From Candidatus Nanohalarchaeota archaeon (GTDB lineage: Archaea > EX4484-52): DNA of 5,642 nucleotides. Positions 4,786 to 5,642 of this stretch are shown one piece after another. Every line of letters begins with the position of its first letter. Positions within the stretch are counted from its first letter, which is position 1. The notes beneath the pieces were generated by a model. It saw nothing but the letters and a program-made list of their open reading frames with translations. It ran no database searches and had not been told where the DNA came from. Position numbers and translations under genes: made by a program. Location: positions 1 to 5,642 of the forward strand of contig DAOVUW010000057.1 of NCBI GenBank assembly GCA_030632385.1, read 5' to 3'.

Positions 4786-5642
4786 TTATTCTGCTCTCAT
4801 CTCCAAAATCGTTTTTATTAGTTTCTTCACTTTTTCAATCTGAACGATTGTGTCTTTTGAATTTCCATCTGCCAGTGCTTTTACAAGTTCTACTTCCTCC
4901 ATAAGATTCTCAAAGGTATTTTTCATTTCAACACTAAATTGTCCTTTTTTCTTTAATTCAGACAACACTTCCATCATTTCTTTGATCTGCTTATTTACTT
5001 CATCAATCTCTTTTTTGTAATTGCCGGACACACCATTTATTTTATCATTTATATTTTCAATTTCTTTTTCAGTATACTTCGTATTCTGATGGGTCTGCTT
5101 ATCTTTTACTGCTGCGAATAAATGGTTTCTTTTTGTATATGCAAACCATCCTGCAAACAAAAGAATCGCAATGCATGGTATTATCCACCAATATGATTTC
5201 TCTTTTGGCGTATTCAACAACGGTGCATTTTCAAGCAGTTTTATGGTTTCTAAAACTGTTTGTTTTGCTTTATTATATTCTTCTGCTTCAAAGAGCAATA
5301 CTGCTTCATTGAGTTTTTGCTGGGCAAGAGTTGTATTTTTCTTTTCTTTCTCTGTAGTTATAGCTCTTTGTGCTTCTCTGATTAATTCCAATACTTCATT
5401 TCTTAAAACAGAATCGTAAACTATTGGTTCTCCTGTATTGTTTGTGATATTTTCTGTAATTGTGTTTTTTAGACATACATGCTCTGTGCATGTATTGTTT
5501 TTTGGGCAATCTGTATCAGAACAGCATTCATATTGCAGGCATTTGTGTGCTGCAATAACTCCGCATTCGCATTGTACTTCAATGCATTTGTTATCTTCGC
5601 AGTATTTGTCATAAGAGCAATTTGAGTTTACTGTGCATTCTT
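4786..5642 (-). CDS. Cys-rich single-pass membrane protein with inner coiled coil, 5' partial
   Basis: The frame is open to the right edge, so 284 C-terminal residues are visible and the N-terminus lies outside. A TTG at 5391 is merely an internal Leu codon. Counting from the edge, residues 1-56 hold 12 cysteines in two related 32-residue units (C2, C8, C14, C19, C24 matching C34, C40, C45, C51, C56), probably a disulphide-knotted outer domain. NxT/S sequons occur at N7, N48, N64 and N67. A helical, charged segment (about 82-140) follows, then one membrane helix at 150-169 (WWIIPCIAILLFAGWFAY) with TKR after it. Next is a heptad-like coiled coil (about 188-284) rich in Glu/Lys. The likely topology is Cys-rich part outside and coiled coil inside. 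No enzyme motif is seen. It resembles modular archaeal surface proteins; a role in adhesion, sensing or scaffolding is a guess. Confidence 0.85.
   Translation of the reverse strand, partial: ECTVNSNCSYDKYCEDNKCIEVQCECGVIAAHKCLQYECCSDTDCPKNNTCTEHVCLKNTITENITNNTGEPIVYDSVLRNEVLELIREAQRAITTEKEKKNTTLAQQKLNEAVLLFEAEEYNKAKQTVLETIKLLENAPLLNTPKEKSYWWIIPCIAILLFAGWFAYTKRNHLFAAVKDKQTHQNTKYTEKEIENINDKINGVSGNYKKEIDEVNKQIKEMMEVLSELKKKGQFSVEMKNTFENLMEEVELVKALADGNSKDTIVQIEKVKKLIKTILEMRAE
5473..5637 (-). repeat. Tandem 32-residue Cys-rich repeat
   Basis: Two units 96 bases apart encode a C-x5-C-S pattern, then Cys at nearly the same places, ending NKCIEVQC in the first and NTCTEHVC in the second. The first visible unit starts only one codon from the window edge, so more copies may lie outside. 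Extra cysteines (C26, C39) fall between and within units. The repeat shows at protein level but is diverged at base level. Confidence 0.6.

Noticed and set aside
5389..5391. TTG as start of the coiled-coil membrane protein
   Set aside because: The frame continues without stop to the window edge and encodes a coherent Cys-rich domain.
5171..5419. Plus-strand ORF opposite the membrane protein
   Set aside because: It is an antisense shadow, Ser/Phe-rich because it mirrors Lys/Glu-rich coiled-coil codons.

Overview
The window is strongly AT-rich archaeal DNA. The information-processing genes set the domain: an ABCE1/Rli1 ribosome-recycling ATPase and the exosome subunit Rrp42. Short promoters of the type TATTTAAA or TTTATATT lie about 20-30 bases before several start codons, as expected for TBP/TFB-driven and often leaderless archaeal transcription. 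Small membrane and lipoprotein genes, the low GC, and a ferredoxin-thioredoxin fusion of a kind I associate with small-genome archaea suggest a DPANN-type lineage (Woesearchaeota-like). That placement is inference; no rRNA is present to settle it.

Layout. 2-1204 (+): last two thirds of ABCE1, cut by the left edge. 1254-2036 (+): a predicted lipoprotein with a WWDYG oligosaccharyltransferase-type C-terminal motif but no STT3 membrane domain. This gene sits between two copies of a 34-base repeat. The first copy is the 3' end of ABCE1 itself; the second, at 2073-2106, is non-coding. 2178-2351 and 2348-2611 (+): a two-gene mini-operon joined by an ATGA overlap, encoding a 57-residue one-helix zinc-ribbon protein and an 87-residue two-helix membrane protein. 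2655-3038 (-): a small lipoprotein with NGNY repeats. 3039-3227: a divergent promoter region. 3228-3839 (+): a ferredoxin-thioredoxin fusion. 3884-4648 (-): Rrp42. 4786-5642 (-): a membrane protein cut by the right edge, with an outer cysteine-rich repeat domain, one membrane helix and an inner coiled coil.

How the genes relate. Two are conserved RNA/ribosome genes (ABCE1, Rrp42) and one is a redox gene. At least three others (WWDYG lipoprotein, NGNY lipoprotein, Cys-rich receptor-like protein) are predicted to face the cell exterior. Most are transcribed singly; the only evident operon is 2178-2611. I see no CRISPR array, tRNA, rRNA, integrase or transposase. The most unusual points are the duplicated ABCE1 tail around the WWDYG gene, the stand-alone WWDYG lipoprotein, and the degenerate metal and thiol sites in the ferredoxin-thioredoxin fusion.
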